Shown here piece by piece: positions 1-9,208 of a stretch of DNA of 61,944 bases. The stretch comes from Rickettsia typhi. Lineage in GTDB: Bacteria > Pseudomonadota > Alphaproteobacteria > Rickettsiales > Deianiraeaceae. The stretch is from NCBI GenBank assembly GCA_945876965.1, contig CAMCQG010000004.1:1-61944 (forward strand), in the 5' to 3' direction. Below the pieces are notes generated by a model. That model did no database searches, was not told the DNA's origin, and was given only the letters and a program-made list of their open reading frames with translations. A program made the position numbers and the translations under genes. How positions within the stretch are numbered: position 1 is the stretch's first letter; every line of letters begins with the position of its first letter.

Positions 1-165
1 AACATAATCGCTGGGCAAAATATCGGCGATAGCACCACCGGAAAGGGTTGCACAACTATGACAGCATCTTTTAGTGCAATGACTGCCACCGATTTGACTG
101 CAAATTATAATAAAACTACAAATTTGGCAAACGGATGTGTTGTTGCCGCCGTTATTAATGGTTAG
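1..165 (+). CDS. C-terminal end of a possible pilin-like protein (partial)
   Basis: An open frame enters from the left edge and stops at a TAG at 163-165, giving 54 codons of a protein whose start lies outside the window. The tail has two cysteines about 33 residues apart (GCTTMTAS and NGCVVAAVING). The pilin-like protein at 38753-39700 ends in much the same way (AHCTILAG and AGCITSYLIKQAA), so I infer a member of the same family, with a C-terminal disulfide loop. Only the reading frame is seen directly; the family is a guess. The gap to tsf is 114 bases and no rpsB precedes tsf here, which is unusual. Confidence 0.4.
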   Translation, partial: NIIAGQNIGDSTTGKGCTTMTASFSAMTATDLTANYNKTTNLANGCVVAAVING

Positions 166-279
166 TGTTTTGATTTTATGGTATATTATTGCAGATACCG
201 TATTAATAAATAAAAAACTTGATTATAAAAAAACAGATTTTTAAATGTAGATACAATTAATATTAAATTATCAATTATT

Positions 280-1155
280 ATGTCATTAGAACTTATCAAA
301 AAATTGCGTGATAACATAGGCGCTGGAATGTCGGATTGTAAAAAAGCTGTTGAAGAATCAGATGGAACATATGATGATGCTGTGAGAATTTTGCGCGAAA
401 GAGGTCAGCAAATTGCTACCAAAAAATCATCAAATGCTGCGTCAGAAGGTTTGGTTGGATGGGTTGATAACGGGGCTGGAATTTTAGTCGTAGAGCTTAA
501 TTGTCAAACTGATTTTGTAACTCGTGGCGATAAATTTCCTGCATTGTTAGAAAATATTTTAAATGCTGCCAAATTAAGTAAAGCTATCGATACAGAAGCT
601 GTTTTGAATAGCAAAATTGGTGAGCAATTAGTTAAAGATTTTATTATTGAAAATATAGCTGTAATAGGTGAAAATATTAAATTAGGTAGAGTTCATTTTG
701 TTAATTATAATGTTGATTTTGCAGGAGTTTATGTGCATAATGCTATAACAGAAAAACCTAATTTGGGCGTTATTGCATCTGTTGTTACAATTAAGTCTGA
801 TAACGAATCTGCAAAAGAAATTGCTCGTAAGGTTGCTATGCATGTTACCGCCGCAGTACCATCAGATTTGAGTATCGCTGATGTTAGTGCGACAAAAATT
901 GAAGCAGAAAAAGCGATTTTAAAAGAACAAATGAAAGACGAGAAAAAACCTGAAAGTATTATGGAAAAAATTATTGCAGGCAAAATTGATAAATTTTTTC
1001 AAGATGTGGTATTGCTTGAACAACCTTCAATTTTTGATAATGCGTTAAAAATTAAAGATTGGGTTGCGGCAGAAGCAAAAACAGCTGGAATTTCAAGTGA
1101 AGTTACCTCGTTTGTTAGAATTAAATTAGGAGATTTTGCATCTGAACAAGCATAA
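280..1155 (+). CDS. tsf: Translation elongation factor Ts
   Basis: EF-Ts is the nucleotide exchange factor that recycles EF-Tu-GDP in the cytoplasm. The 291-residue protein has the usual UBA-like N-terminus (KKLRDNIGAGMSDCKKAVEE at about 7-26), the exchange motif TDFV at 77-80 and the two core domains, at normal length for the family. The ATG start puts residue 2 directly before the conserved helix. rpsB, the usual upstream partner, is absent; a pilin-like tail precedes it instead. trmD follows after two bases, so the two are probably cotranscribed. Confidence 0.97.
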   Translation: MSLELIKKLRDNIGAGMSDCKKAVEESDGTYDDAVRILRERGQQIATKKSSNAASEGLVGWVDNGAGILVVELNCQTDFVTRGDKFPALLENILNAAKLSKAIDTEAVLNSKIGEQLVKDFIIENIAVIGENIKLGRVHFVNYNVDFAGVYVHNAITEKPNLGVIASVVTIKSDNESAKEIARKVAMHVTAAVPSDLSIADVSATKIEAEKAILKEQMKDEKKPESIMEKIIAGKIDKFFQDVVLLEQPSIFDNALKIKDWVAAEAKTAGISSEVTSFVRIKLGDFASEQA

Positions 1156-1157
1156 TT

Positions 1158-1805
1158 GTGAAAATTACAGTTTTTACCCCATTACCTGATTTTTTTGATA
1201 TTACAAAATTATCAATTATGGGGCGTAGTTTGCAAGAAGGTCTTTGGTCTTTTGATGTAATAAATTTTAAAGACTATGGTCTTGGTGGATACAAACAAAC
1301 AGATGATACAACCTACGGTGGAGGAAGCGGAATGATTTTGAGGGCTGATGTTTTGGGTGATGCTCTTGAAAAAAATATAGATTTTGATAAAAAACCACGA
1401 GTTATTTTAACATCTCCGAGGGGTAAAAAATTTAATCAACAAATTGCACAAGATCTAGCAACGGGTGGAGATTTTTATATTGCTAGCAACCGTTTTGAGG
1501 GCATAGATCAAAGGGCAATTGATTATTATAATTTAGAAGAAATAAGCATCGGTGACTATGTTTTGTTTGGCGGTGATGTGGCTGCGATGGTGATCATGGA
1601 GGCTGTTGTTAGATTAATTCCAGGTGTCATAGATTCACACGATAACGAAGATAGCTTTTGTGGGGCACTAGAAAATAAACTAGAATACGATCACTACACC
1701 AAGCCTAGTATTTGGAAAGGTCTAGAAGTGCCAGCAGTTTTACAAAACGGTAATCATGCTGAAATAAAAAAATGGCGAATGAATAACGCCAAAGATAAAA
1801 TCTAA
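1158..1805 (+). CDS. trmD: tRNA (guanine-N1)-methyltransferase TrmD
   Basis: TrmD methylates G37 next to the anticodon in tRNAs reading CNN codons, preventing +1 frameshifts. It is a SPOUT (trefoil-knot) enzyme. The 215-residue protein shows the family landmarks YGGGSGM (53-59), the knot segment GDYVLFGGD (132-140), and the following RLIPGV. It begins with GTG two bases after the tsf stop; there is no better start nearby. It lacks part of the C-terminal extension seen in longer homologues (about 240-250 residues) but retains the catalytic knot and the linker region. Confidence 0.95.
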   Translation: MKITVFTPLPDFFDITKLSIMGRSLQEGLWSFDVINFKDYGLGGYKQTDDTTYGGGSGMILRADVLGDALEKNIDFDKKPRVILTSPRGKKFNQQIAQDLATGGDFYIASNRFEGIDQRAIDYYNLEEISIGDYVLFGGDVAAMVIMEAVVRLIPGVIDSHDNEDSFCGALENKLEYDHYTKPSIWKGLEVPAVLQNGNHAEIKKWRMNNAKDKI

Positions 1806-1868
1806 ACTATTATATCTTGATTTTTATAATTAAGATATGACAATATTACTAATTATTTGATATTAATA

Positions 1869-2594
1869 ATGATTATTGCACAACATCTCAGCAAAACATA
1901 TGGCAAGCGAAAGGTGGTAAAAGATGTAAGTTTTTCGTTTGATCGCGGTGAAGTTGTTGGTTTGTTAGGGCCAAACGGAGCAGGAAAAACAACATCTTTT
2001 TATATGATTATAGGAATTGTGGAATCGGATGTTGGTGGGCAAGTATTGCTAAATGGTAAAAATATATCAAATTTACCAATTCATATCAGGGCTCAACTTG
2101 GCATAGGATATCTACCCCAAGAACCATCAATTTTTAGGTCAATGACGGTAACACAAAATATTATGTCAATTTTGGAAATTCACATTGAAAACAAAACAAA
2201 AAGACTTGATAAATTAGAAGAATTATTGAATGATTTTTCAATTACACATATTCGCGATAGCGTATCCTCATCTTTATCTGGTGGTGAACGCAGAAGACTT
2301 GAAATTGCCCGTCTTTTAGCTATAAATCCTAGCTATATTTTACTAGATGAACCATTTGCTGGTGTTGACCCGATTGCTGTTCGCGAAGTTAGAGATATTA
2401 TATATAAATTAAAAAATAAAAATATCGGTGTTTTGATTACCGATCATAATGTTCACGAGACCCTTAAAACGGTAGATAAAACATATGTTATTCATAATGG
2501 ATCCGTTATATGTTCTGGAAATAAAGCAGATATTATAAATAACGATTTAGTTAAAGAGGTATATTTGGGTAAAGATTTTATAGGAATTGTTTAA
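1869..2594 (+). CDS. lptB: LPS export ABC transporter ATP-binding protein LptB
   Basis: LptB is the cytoplasmic ATPase that works with LptF and LptG to extract lipopolysaccharide from the inner membrane. The 241-residue protein has Walker A GPNGAGKT (34-41), the Q-loop YLPQEPSIF, the signature LSGGE, Walker B ILLDEPFAGVDP and the H-loop ITDHNV. These follow LptB closely, including YLPQEPSIFR. An in-frame TTG lies 12 bases upstream at 1857, but the ATG at 1869 begins right before the conserved start of the domain and is preferred. An LptF/LptG-like permease is encoded at 39758-40864, so the export machine is dispersed. Confidence 0.93.
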   Translation: MIIAQHLSKTYGKRKVVKDVSFSFDRGEVVGLLGPNGAGKTTSFYMIIGIVESDVGGQVLLNGKNISNLPIHIRAQLGIGYLPQEPSIFRSMTVTQNIMSILEIHIENKTKRLDKLEELLNDFSITHIRDSVSSSLSGGERRRLEIARLLAINPSYILLDEPFAGVDPIAVREVRDIIYKLKNKNIGVLITDHNVHETLKTVDKTYVIHNGSVICSGNKADIINNDLVKEVYLGKDFIGIV

Positions 2595-2632
2595 TATAGT
2601 CTAAAATTATCAGCCTTAAATCTCAATAATCA

Positions 2633-2875
2633 TTATAATATATCAACAATAATCAAGTCTGCTTCTTTTTTATTAAGAACAATTTTTATTTTATTATAAT
2701 CAGACTGAGCTTCAATTACCACATTTTGGCCAATTTTTGTCCTATTTAAAACACAAACATTACAACCAATAAAAAGACCCATAGATATTAAACGATTTTT
2801 TATCTCTGGTGCCGTTTTTATTTCAACAATAACAGCTTTTGTGCCCAAAGAAAGGCTTGATATTGTTTTGTTCAT
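2633..2875 (-). CDS. feoA: Ferrous iron transport protein A
   Basis: FeoA is a small cytoplasmic SH3-like protein that assists the FeoB ferrous iron permease. The 80-residue sequence has the family pattern: SLSLGTKAVIVEI, then NRLISMGLFIGCNVCVL, then a final strand. Length is typical. It lies one base downstream of the large Lys/Glu-rich membrane protein gene and is probably expressed from the same transcript. feoB is 32 kb away at 34597, so the usual feoAB operon has been split. Confidence 0.88.
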   Translation of the reverse strand: MNKTISSLSLGTKAVIVEIKTAPEIKNRLISMGLFIGCNVCVLNRTKIGQNVVIEAQSDYNKIKIVLNKKEADLIIVDIL

Positions 2876-2876
2876 T

Positions 2877-5444
2877 CTATTGTTTTATAATTGTTCCTAC
2901 TTCTACATCGTTATTCACAGTTTCTCTATAACTTCTTCTTGAAGAAAGATTTCTTGGTCTCCTCAAATAATAAGCTGGTTTTGGTTTGTCAGAGGTATAT
3001 AATTTACCACCCTCATCTTCGTTGACATAAAACTTTTCTCCGGTAACACGATTATAATATGGTTCTACTTGATTTACTTGTTGCGGTGATACAAAATTAA
3101 CAGGAGATACATTATCTGGATAACGATATTTATCACTATCAAATGATTGCATAGAACGAGAGCTGGAAAAATCATTTTTTTCTATTTTATTCAACCTACT
3201 TGTTTTATATCTTGTTGAGCCTTGCCCAGCACTAAGATGAAATTGTTTTTCAAGCTTCTTTTGTGAATCAAAAGCTTTTTGGCTGTTTTTATTACCCGTG
3301 CTACTATCAAACATCAAAGCTCCACCGATACTAGCAACCCCCAAACCAGCGATACCAGCTGCAGCAATAGGGACGCCAAATTTATTAACATTTTCCACAT
3401 CTTTCAATGCATCCTTATAATTATTTTCTATTTTTATATGATTATTATTTGCAGGATCAACAGGAACAGTTAAACTATGATTAACAAGTGAACCAACATT
3501 ATTATCGGCTATCAAACCTGAGATATTAACACTATTATTTACTGATGTATTTAGAATATTATTTATATTATTAACTTTAGCATTATCGGCAACATCACCC
3601 AAAAAATCACCAATTTGAGCTGCAGTTGTAGATGCATCAACAGGATTTGTGCTTAACTGTGATATATAGTTATCTTTAAAAGATATCCCGTTTTTAACCG
3701 CAAGAGAATCTGCCTTATTTACGTCGGCAACAACATTATTATAAACAGCTGTATTGCGATCTATATTATCTTGATAGTATTTACCGAACTGATCGCTACT
3801 CAAATCTGCCTGAGATAAATTTGTGACACCATCTGTTTTATATACATGAGTAAAATTTCCAGCTTCTATTTCGTTTTTTATTTGCAACTGCTCGGCAACT
3901 GTTAGCCTATCAAAATCTTTTATTATACCATCACTAGGATCTCTAACCATAATTTCGTTATGCTGAGGCAAAAGAGATTGTTGATGTGCGTACTCTATTT
4001 TAGCTAAATCACCATTATATAAACTATTACTTGCTGTTAAATCAGAAACAGCAGTTTGACCAATATCACCATATTGATTTTGAAAATTATTAGGGTTGTT
4101 AGACATATCATCATACATCTGCGCTAATTGTTGACCATCATTTATATCGTGTATCGGTGTCCATATAGGATTTGTTGCTGTTCCCGTGTTATAACTCATA
4201 GACTGATGACTATTGTTTGTAAAACGGGAATCATTACCGTCTACCGTAAAATCCTGATCATAACCAGATATCTCGTGTGTACTTTCTAACTGATTATTAA
4301 CTCCATGCATCAAATCGCTTGCTTGACCTAACTCTTGTGCGTTTAATGGGTGCTTTAACGAATCTTGATCTTTATTATACGCATCTGTTGCACTATTAAG
4401 CTTATTTTGAAAGCCAAAAATCATTCCAACTATTGATGAAACTAATAATATAGCAGTTAATAAAAGGCTAAATATTACAAACGCACCAACTCTATATCTT
4501 GTTCTTTTTGCCAAAACCTCATGAACATTATCTTTTTCTCCATCCAAAGCTACTGATGCTGCTTTCAGAGAGCTATGAACTTCGTCTTTCATTCTTTCTA
4601 TGTCTTCTGGGTTTAATTTTTTAGGATTTGATCCGCTGTTGTAAGCTTTTATAATAGATAATTTTTCTTGTGAGATCTCAAAGTCTTTTTTTATTTTTTC
4701 AGAAATTCTCGTAGGTCTTCCTTCTTCTTTGGCAAGAGAGTCGCATTGCAACGCCGCAGTATATATATGGCTATGCAAATCAACAATGGTACCAAAATCA
4801 CCATTATCTGTTGTGTGCAAACTATATTTATCAACAGCATTATGGATTGCCTGAATGTGGCCTTCTAAAACATTACACCTATCTTTTATATCAACTTTAT
4901 CGGATCCTACTTTTAAAGGAATAAATAAATATCTGTTAAGATACCTACCCGAGCCACTTCCATATCCACTGAATGCATCAGTATCTTTATTATTCAAATC
5001 TAAATTTGCAAAATATTTACTATCTATTGCATCATTTGGCTTGTTAGTTTGAGTATATTGATTAGGGCTATTATAGTATTGTTTTTGTGTATATAGACTA
5101 TTATTGTTTACCGTTGCTGCTAATCTTTCTGCTTCTGCCGCTGCTAATCTTTTTTCTTCTTCTTCTTTTCTTTTTTCTTCTTCTTCTTTTCTTTTTGCTT
5201 CTTCTTCTTTTCTTTTTGCTTCTTCTTGTGCTTCTTCTTCTTTTCTTTGTGCTTCTTCTTGTGCTTCTTTCTGTATTTCCTGACCTGCTCCATCTTTTTT
5301 GCCTTCTACAGTATGATTATGAAAATATTGGTCTATATTTATTGCTGCTAAATCTTGGTCTATATTTATTGCTGCTACTTTTGCTTGCTTATCATGATTA
5401 TGAGGTGGTATTGTTTGTTCTTCATTAACAACACTATTAGCCAT
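2877..5444 (-). CDS. Large Lys/Glu-rich two-membrane-segment protein of unknown function
   Basis: I do not recognise a family. The first ATG (5444, giving MANSVVNEEQ) is preferred to an in-frame TTG at 5474. The order is: a short repeat (AAINIDQ twice, about residues 25-40), a highly charged Ala/Lys/Glu block at about 55-105 (repeats of the EEEAKRK type) predicted as a long coiled coil or single helix, a Tyr/Asn/Gln-rich stretch, a soluble region, a strong membrane segment at about 325-347 (VGAFVIFSLLLTAILLVSS), a long Asn/Asp-rich region, a second hydrophobic Gly/Ala segment at about 705-725, and a basic tail. There is no signal peptide. feoA is one base downstream. An effector or envelope-structure role is possible but unsupported. 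Confidence 0.75.
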   Translation of the reverse strand: MANSVVNEEQTIPPHNHDKQAKVAAINIDQDLAAINIDQYFHNHTVEGKKDGAGQEIQKEAQEEAQRKEEEAQEEAKRKEEEAKRKEEEEKRKEEEEKRLAAAEAERLAATVNNNSLYTQKQYYNSPNQYTQTNKPNDAIDSKYFANLDLNNKDTDAFSGYGSGSGRYLNRYLFIPLKVGSDKVDIKDRCNVLEGHIQAIHNAVDKYSLHTTDNGDFGTIVDLHSHIYTAALQCDSLAKEEGRPTRISEKIKKDFEISQEKLSIIKAYNSGSNPKKLNPEDIERMKDEVHSSLKAASVALDGEKDNVHEVLAKRTRYRVGAFVIFSLLLTAILLVSSIVGMIFGFQNKLNSATDAYNKDQDSLKHPLNAQELGQASDLMHGVNNQLESTHEISGYDQDFTVDGNDSRFTNNSHQSMSYNTGTATNPIWTPIHDINDGQQLAQMYDDMSNNPNNFQNQYGDIGQTAVSDLTASNSLYNGDLAKIEYAHQQSLLPQHNEIMVRDPSDGIIKDFDRLTVAEQLQIKNEIEAGNFTHVYKTDGVTNLSQADLSSDQFGKYYQDNIDRNTAVYNNVVADVNKADSLAVKNGISFKDNYISQLSTNPVDASTTAAQIGDFLGDVADNAKVNNINNILNTSVNNSVNISGLIADNNVGSLVNHSLTVPVDPANNNHIKIENNYKDALKDVENVNKFGVPIAAAGIAGLGVASIGGALMFDSSTGNKNSQKAFDSQKKLEKQFHLSAGQGSTRYKTSRLNKIEKNDFSSSRSMQSFDSDKYRYPDNVSPVNFVSPQQVNQVEPYYNRVTGEKFYVNEDEGGKLYTSDKPKPAYYLRRPRNLSSRRSYRETVNNDVEVGTIIKQ
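5330..5390 (-). repeat. Two-unit tandem repeat of about 27 bases inside the large Lys/Glu-rich gene
   Basis: The sequence TGGTCTATATTTATTGCTGC occurs twice, 27 bases apart, encoding AAINIDQ twice near the N-terminus. The adjacent 5150-5275 stretch is itself an imperfect CTT/TTC-rich repeat encoding the charged block. Such repeats can expand or contract by slippage. Confidence 0.6.
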
Positions 5445-5572
5445 CTTCTTTATTAATAATAAAACACAACGCAATAATATTAAATACTAATTTAATGTCA
5501 AATAGTTTTTTTATTATATTGCATTTTAAGAAAAATGATTTTTTATATTTAAAAAATTAGAATATATTGCTT

Positions 5573-6979
5573 ATGTTTGATGTTATTGTTGTTGGTGGTG
5601 GACCGGGAGGATATGTTGCAGCAATTAGAGCTTCTCAATTGGGGCTAAAAACTGCGATTATAGAAAGGGAATCACTTGGTGGGGTATGTTTAAACTGGGG
5701 ATGCATTCCAACAAAAGCTTTACTAAAAACGGCAGATATTTTACACACAATTAAGCGTGCCGAAGAATTTGGAATTATTGGTATAAATCAATCAAAAATT
5801 GGAGTTGATTTTGAAGCCGTAATCAAAAGATCTCGCACTGTTGCCGCTACACTTTCAAAAGGAATTTCTAGCTTGATGAAAAAAAATAATATTGAAGTAA
5901 TTTTTGGTGAAGCAAAATTTATTTCACAAAACGAAATATCAGTTAAAGACCAAAAAATAAAGGCAAAACACATAATAATTGCCACAGGTGCAAGGGCTAA
6001 AATATTACCGGGATACGAGCCAGATGGCGATAAGGTATGGGCTTACAGAGAGGCTATGACACCAAAAGTTATGCCAAAATCGTTGATTATTGTTGGTAGT
6101 GGTGCAATTGGTGTTGAGTTTGCATCATTTTATAGTGCATTGGGGGTTAAAGTTACTTTAATTGAAGCATTTGATAGAATTTTGCCTTACGAAGATTTAG
6201 AAATTGCCAACATGGCAAAAAAAGAATTTGAAAAACAAAAAATAGAAATTTTAACAGGCGTTATTTTGCATAAATTACATAAAGACAAAGCTGGCGTAGT
6301 TCTTGATTGCACCGTTGGTGGGGTTAAGGGTTCTATGCGTGCCGATGCTATACTTATGGCGGTTGGAGTTGTGCCTAACACAGAAAATCTGGGTCTAGAT
6401 ATTGCAAAAGTTGTAATGGACGATAAAAAACAAATTATTATTGATAAATTTTGCAAAACTAATATTGCTAATGTTTATGCAATTGGCGATGTTGCAAATA
6501 GTCAGCCAAAATTAGCACACAAATCGTCGCACGAAGGAATTATTGTTGCCGAATATATTGCAAGTTTAGAAGGTAAATATGATATTAAAAAAGTGCATAG
6601 CTTAATTTCAAAAAATGTTCCGTGGTGCACATATTCTCACCCGCAAATTGCAAGTGTTGGAATCAACGAAGAACAAGCAAAAAAAGATAATCTCAATTAT
6701 AAAGTTGGCAAATTCCCATTGATGGCAAACGGCAAATCAATTGCCGCTGGAGAGCCTTTTGGTATGGTAAAAACAATTTTTGATGCTAAAACCGGTGAAT
6801 TACTAGGTGCTCATTTAATAGGTCACGAAGTTACAGAATTAATTGGCGGTATCACGCTCGGAAAGCAAGCTGAACTTGTTGAGCAAGATTTTATGCAAAC
6901 AGTATTTCCTCATCCAACAGTTTCGGAATCTATCCATGAATCTGTGCTTAATGCATTTGGGATTGGTATACATTTTTAA
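5573..6979 (+). CDS. lpd: Dihydrolipoyl dehydrogenase (E3)
   Basis: E3 is the FAD enzyme that reoxidises lipoamide in the pyruvate and 2-oxoglutarate dehydrogenase complexes. The sequence shows the FAD-binding GGGPGGYVAAIRA (8-20), the redox disulfide C39-LNWG-C44 in GGVCLNWGCIPTK, an NAD-binding GSGAIGVEFASF, a second FAD motif YAIGDV and the C-terminal catalytic His in FPHPTVSE. Length (468) is typical. An in-frame TTG at 5567 precedes the ATG chosen here. radA follows after 11 bases. No other subunits of the complexes are in the window. Confidence 0.96.
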   Translation: MFDVIVVGGGPGGYVAAIRASQLGLKTAIIERESLGGVCLNWGCIPTKALLKTADILHTIKRAEEFGIIGINQSKIGVDFEAVIKRSRTVAATLSKGISSLMKKNNIEVIFGEAKFISQNEISVKDQKIKAKHIIIATGARAKILPGYEPDGDKVWAYREAMTPKVMPKSLIIVGSGAIGVEFASFYSALGVKVTLIEAFDRILPYEDLEIANMAKKEFEKQKIEILTGVILHKLHKDKAGVVLDCTVGGVKGSMRADAILMAVGVVPNTENLGLDIAKVVMDDKKQIIIDKFCKTNIANVYAIGDVANSQPKLAHKSSHEGIIVAEYIASLEGKYDIKKVHSLISKNVPWCTYSHPQIASVGINEEQAKKDNLNYKVGKFPLMANGKSIAAGEPFGMVKTIFDAKTGELLGAHLIGHEVTELIGGITLGKQAELVEQDFMQTVFPHPTVSESIHESVLNAFGIGIHF

Positions 6980-6990
6980 TATTTCTAGAT

Positions 6991-8349
6991 ATGGCAACTG
7001 AATTTGTGTGTCAATCATGTGGCACAAAACATCGTAGATGGGTAGGAAAATGCACCGATTGCAGCGAGTGGAACACGGTTGTTGAAGAAGAAGTGGCAAG
7101 CAAATCTGGTAGCTTAACAGGGCTTGATTTGGGTAAAAAAAAGTTTGAAAGTCGCAAAATTGAATTTGTTAATTTATCAGACCAAAAAGCCGAAATTGTT
7201 GAACGAATTCCAAGCGGAATCAGCGAACTTGATCGTGTTATGGGGGGCGGTTTTGTGCGTGGTGGTGCAACTCTTATTGGCGGCGAACCGGGAATTGGAA
7301 AATCAACACTTTTGTTGCAACTTGCTGGCGTTTTATCAAAAAAAGGCAAATCTGTGCTTTATATGAGCGGAGAAGAATCGGCATCGCAAATTTATATGCG
7401 TGCAGAACGATTAGGTTTTTCAAATCAAGATATTATAGTTGCATCTACGGGTTCTGTTTTGGATGTTTTGCATAAAATAGAAAAAAATATTCCAGATATA
7501 TTGGTTGTCGATTCAATTCAGACAGTTTATTTATCTACAATTGAAGCAAATCCGGGGACTGTCAATCAAATTAAAGGTGCAACTTTTGAACTTATAAACT
7601 ATTGCAAAAACCGTAATATAATACTTATTTTAGTAGGTCATGTTACCAAAGATGGACAACTTGCAGGACCTAAATTGCTTGAACATATGGTTGATACGGT
7701 TATATATTTTGAAGGCGAAAGTGACAAAGAATTTAGAATGCTTCGTTCGGTAAAAAACCGTTTTGGATCAATTGCCGAAACCGGAATTTTTATAATGGGA
7801 TCAAAAGGCTTAGAAGAAGTTAGCAACCCATCAAGTTTTTTTATGCAACAAAGACAATCTGGCAAAGGTGGAATAATTTTTGTTGCCATGGAAGGCACAA
7901 GACCTGTAATTACCGAGGTTGAATCATTGGCGGCCCCGTCATACCTGCCCTCCCCTCGCCGAAATGTTGTTGGCTGGGATTCAAACCGTTTGGCTATGAT
8001 TATTGCTATTTTGCAAAACAGATGCAAAATTGTTTTAAACGATAGAGATATTTATTTATCAATGGCTGGCGGATTTAAAACCCTTGACCCCGCAGCCGAT
8101 CTTGCCGTTGCTGTTAGCCTTATAAACGCTAAAAAAAATCAACCGATAAAAGAAGATTTAGTCGTGCTGGGCGAAGTTGCGTTATCTGGCGAAATTCGTA
8201 GCGTTCCATGGCTTGAAAACCGCGTGAATGAGGCTATAAAACTAGGATATACCAACTTTATTTTGCCTAAAAATAAAATTCCAAAACAAGATGGTATAAC
8301 CATAACCCAATGCGGGCATATTAATGAGGCTTGCAGAAATGTTGAGTGA
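6991..8349 (+). CDS. radA: DNA repair protein RadA
   Basis: RadA is a RecA-related helicase that processes recombination intermediates by promoting branch migration. The sequence shows, in order, the four-Cys zinc finger (C7, C10, C21, C24), Walker A GGEPGIGKS (98-106), the RadA-specific KNRFG motif near 255 and a C-terminal Lon-protease-like domain. The 452-residue length is normal. The last 64 bases of this gene recur at 9888-9951, beyond two genes on the other strand, so sequence 3' of radA was duplicated or inserted. Confidence 0.96.
   Translation: MATEFVCQSCGTKHRRWVGKCTDCSEWNTVVEEEVASKSGSLTGLDLGKKKFESRKIEFVNLSDQKAEIVERIPSGISELDRVMGGGFVRGGATLIGGEPGIGKSTLLLQLAGVLSKKGKSVLYMSGEESASQIYMRAERLGFSNQDIIVASTGSVLDVLHKIEKNIPDILVVDSIQTVYLSTIEANPGTVNQIKGATFELINYCKNRNIILILVGHVTKDGQLAGPKLLEHMVDTVIYFEGESDKEFRMLRSVKNRFGSIAETGIFIMGSKGLEEVSNPSSFFMQQRQSGKGGIIFVAMEGTRPVITEVESLAAPSYLPSPRRNVVGWDSNRLAMIIAILQNRCKIVLNDRDIYLSMAGGFKTLDPAADLAVAVSLINAKKNQPIKEDLVVLGEVALSGEIRSVPWLENRVNEAIKLGYTNFILPKNKIPKQDGITITQCGHINEACRNVE
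8282..8345 (+). repeat. Direct repeat, copy 1 (radA 3' end)
   Basis: This 64-base stretch of the radA 3' end is matched at 9888-9951 with three substitutions and no gaps. The two copies bracket a pair of reverse-strand genes of unknown function. Confidence 0.85.
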
Positions 8350-8367
8350 TTAGAAAAAAATACTTGC

Positions 8368-9201
8368 TTATTTTAAGCCCCCCTTTAAATGTGCGTCTCT
8401 TATCTTCTGTCGCATGATCTGTTTCATGAAATTGTTATCTGTCCTGTCTGCAATGTCTGACTCGATAGAATTAATGCTATTTGTTATTTTTTTATATAAA
8501 TGATTATTGTCATCGTTCATATTGCTCCATTTTGATATTAAGGCATTATACTGATATTGTTTTGTTTTTATTTTTTCAATAAATGAAAACAATAAATAAC
8601 ATTCCCATATTATGCCAAATAATGAGAACAGATATAATATTTCTGTAACAATCTGAGCCCAATCAATAGGTATTATATTGACCGTTATACTAAAAAATAA
8701 TTTTTGTTTTTCATCCCAGTGTCCAACGGTAAAATATGATATAGAAAAAAGAACTATACAATAAGTTGTTAGTTTAACAAGCCATTTTTTCCATTTTTTA
8801 TCATCTAAACTAAATTCTATATTTTTTGGTTCGCACATAATTACTTTTGTTTCAGATTCTAATTTTTCTTTTATTTCAAATTCCAATTCTAACAATTCTT
8901 CTTTTATATTGCTACCTAGTTTTTCTACATTATTTTTCAAAGACGACATATCTGATGATGTACTTGTGAGAAGTGTTTTTGCCGAACTTGGCATATAGTT
9001 ACTGTTCATATTTTGTACTTCTGTATCTTTAATCAGCAAAAAAGTTGATATCTTTTGACAACTTTTTAATATTTCTATTATCTTTTGTGAATTAAGATTT
9101 ATTCTAGCCTTGTCTGTAATATTTTTTGCAATTAACTGATCTTTATCGATAACAAAAACATACAATTGAATGGTTAACAAAAATATCACAAATGTCATCA
9201 T
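8368..9201 (-). CDS. Multi-pass membrane protein of unknown function
   Basis: No family recognised. The ATG at 9201 (MMTFVIFLLTIQLYVF) is preferred to a TTG at 9228, which would overlap the upstream gene by 20 bases. It has an N-terminal hydrophobic segment, a long charged periplasmic or cytoplasmic region rich in Glu/Ser with coiled-coil character (about 30-130), then two or three further membrane segments (about 135-155 and 170-210) and a helical polar tail. The gene upstream on the same strand (9209-9706) ends seven bases before it, so the two form a unit. The unit sits between two copies of the radA 3' end, suggesting acquisition or duplication as a module. Confidence 0.65.
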   Translation of the reverse strand: MMTFVIFLLTIQLYVFVIDKDQLIAKNITDKARINLNSQKIIEILKSCQKISTFLLIKDTEVQNMNSNYMPSSAKTLLTSTSSDMSSLKNNVEKLGSNIKEELLELEFEIKEKLESETKVIMCEPKNIEFSLDDKKWKKWLVKLTTYCIVLFSISYFTVGHWDEKQKLFFSITVNIIPIDWAQIVTEILYLFSLFGIIWECYLLFSFIEKIKTKQYQYNALISKWSNMNDDNNHLYKKITNSINSIESDIADRTDNNFMKQIMRQKIRDAHLKGGLK

Positions 9202-9208
9202 ATTGGTA

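Noticed and set aside
5087-5428. Forward open frame of mostly leucine, opposite the Lys/Glu-rich gene
   Set aside because: It is the antisense shadow of the charged CTT/TTC repeat region; it has no ribosome-binding site or plausible fold.
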